Below, piece by piece: positions 5,167-5,998 of a stretch of 5,998 nucleotides of DNA (position 1 is its first letter; every line of letters begins with the position of its first letter). This stretch comes from JBEINZ01 sp040377825 (GTDB taxonomy: Bacteria > Pseudomonadota > Alphaproteobacteria > Rhizobiales > Ancalomicrobiaceae): positions 1-5,998 of the forward strand of contig JBEINZ010000196.1 of NCBI GenBank assembly GCA_040377825.1, written 5' to 3'. The notes under the pieces were generated by a model. That model had not been told where the DNA came from. It was given only the letters and a program-made list of their open reading frames with translations, and did no database searches. The position numbers and the translations under genes are program-made.

Positions 5167-5998
5167 CTACTCTCCAACGATCCACTCAAGCCGGAATCCG
5201 CCGCCAGGGCCGACCGAGAGCCGATCGGCGAGGGCAGGACCAATTATCTTTAGGTCTTCCTCAAGGGTCCACGGCGGATTGACCAGCGCGAGCCCACATC
5301 CGGCGAGAGCGCGACCGCGCACGATGCGCGCGACACGCAGTTCCGCGGCAAGTATCTTCCGAATTCCCGTTTCAGCGAGCGCAAACCGAAATGTGCTCGC
5401 CTCTCGATCGTCTTTAATCGGATACCAGATTGCGTAGACGCCTGTTGCGAAGCGCCTGTAGGCAGCAATCAATCCTGAAACGAGTGCCGTGAATTCATCG
5501 GTTTCCTCAAAGGGCGGATCGATAAGCACGAGGCCGCGCCGTTCCCTTGGCGGCAGGAAACTCTTCAGCGCCAGTCGCCCGTCGAGTTCCACGACCTTCA
5601 CATGATGATCACCCTCGAAATGCGATGCGAGAGCCGCGCAATCAACGGGATGAAGTTCGACCGCGGTCAAACGGTCGATTGGCCGCATTAGGTGGCGGGC
5701 AATCATCGGCGAGCCAGGGTAAAGTGTTCCGGATTGTTGTGTATCGTATTGGTTGAAGGAGGCTAGCGCCGAGAGGTACGGCGCAAGCAGATCCCGAACA
5801 TGAGGCTCGATTGGTGATGAAAGGAGGCGCGCGATTCCACCGCGCCATTCGCCTGTCCGCTCCGAAGACGGCCCGGAAAGATCGTAAAGGCCGACGCCCG
5901 CATGCGTATCCAGTATTCGGAACGCCGTGTCCTTCCGCTGCATCAAAACGATGAGGCGAGCGAGCACCGCATGCTTCAAAACATCCGCAAAGTTTCCC
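5167..5998 (-). CDS. rlmJ: 23S rRNA (adenine(2030)-N(6))-methyltransferase RlmJ, 5' end cut
   Basis: RlmJ uses S-adenosylmethionine to methylate N6 of A2030 in 23S rRNA. The reading frame is open to the right edge; its first complete codons give GNFADVLKHAVL, matching the family's HAGNxADVLKH segment, so only about ten N-terminal residues lie outside. A TTG at 5977-5979 falls inside this conserved segment and is not the start. Landmarks are the SAM-binding loop DTHAGVGLYDL (5878-5910), the YPGSPMIARHLMR and ELHP segments, catalytic motif IV DPPFE (5506-5520; D/NPPY/F of N6-adenine methyltransferases), RFATGVYAIWYP, GIRKIL, the VNPPW segment and a C-terminal WIVGE much like the E. coli enzyme. 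The length is close to the E. coli protein (about 280 residues). It ends 132 bases before the start of the secreted-protein operon on the same strand and is probably a separate transcription unit. Confidence 0.95.
   Translation of the reverse strand, partial: GNFADVLKHAVLARLIVLMQRKDTAFRILDTHAGVGLYDLSGPSSERTGEWRGGIARLLSSPIEPHVRDLLAPYLSALASFNQYDTQQSGTLYPGSPMIARHLMRPIDRLTAVELHPVDCAALASHFEGDHHVKVVELDGRLALKSFLPPRERRGLVLIDPPFEETDEFTALVSGLIAAYRRFATGVYAIWYPIKDDREASTFRFALAETGIRKILAAELRVARIVRGRALAGCGLALVNPPWTLEEDLKIIGPALADRLSVGPGGGFRLEWIVGE

Noticed and set aside
5977..5979. TTG as start codon of rlmJ
   Set aside because: It lies within the conserved ADVLKH segment and the frame remains open to the window edge, so the true start is outside.

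Overview
The window looks like chromosome of an alphaproteobacterium, most likely Hyphomicrobiales and close to Bradyrhizobium. This rests on an Omp25/Omp31-type outer-membrane barrel, a DUF1176 protein, a GSCFA-domain remnant beside a polysaccharide pyruvyl transferase, moderately high GC genes separated by AT-rich gaps, and weak Shine-Dalgarno sequences. No tRNA, rRNA, insertion sequence, CRISPR array or phage gene is visible. The genus is inference.

Left part (1-982): the first 26 codons of a polysaccharide pyruvyl transferase-like gene run off the left edge on the minus strand. Upstream of it is an AT-rich gap with a long imperfect inverted repeat. Then comes a frameshifted, 5'-truncated relic of a GSCFA-domain protein (plus strand, about 435-808). 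Together these suggest the worn margin of a surface-polysaccharide locus. A cluster of GTTAAC palindromes follows, just in front of the next gene.

Middle (983-2894): an outer-membrane beta-barrel gene (plus) ends in a strong hairpin and converges on a glutathione S-transferase gene (minus). About 485 bases without a convincing gene follow, holding one short perfect inverted repeat.

Right part (2895-5998, all minus strand): three tightly packed genes, each with a signal peptide, form a probable operon read right to left: a 149-residue four-cysteine protein of unknown function, a secreted RNase T2 family nuclease, and a DUF1176 protein. Gaps are 6 and 4 bases. A CTTGAC-type -35 element overlapped by an inverted repeat lies upstream of the first gene. 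The RNase T2 has Gln where the family has its active-site Glu (HQWIKHG instead of HEWxKHG), which is the most notable protein-level feature. Upstream again, and cut by the right edge, is rlmJ, the 23S rRNA A2030 N6-methyltransferase.

The most promising candidate for undescribed biology is the secreted three-gene cassette (RNase T2 + small Cys-rich protein + DUF1176). Its joint function is not known to me and cannot be read from the sequence. The rest is ordinary chromosomal content with some regulatory structure and gene decay.
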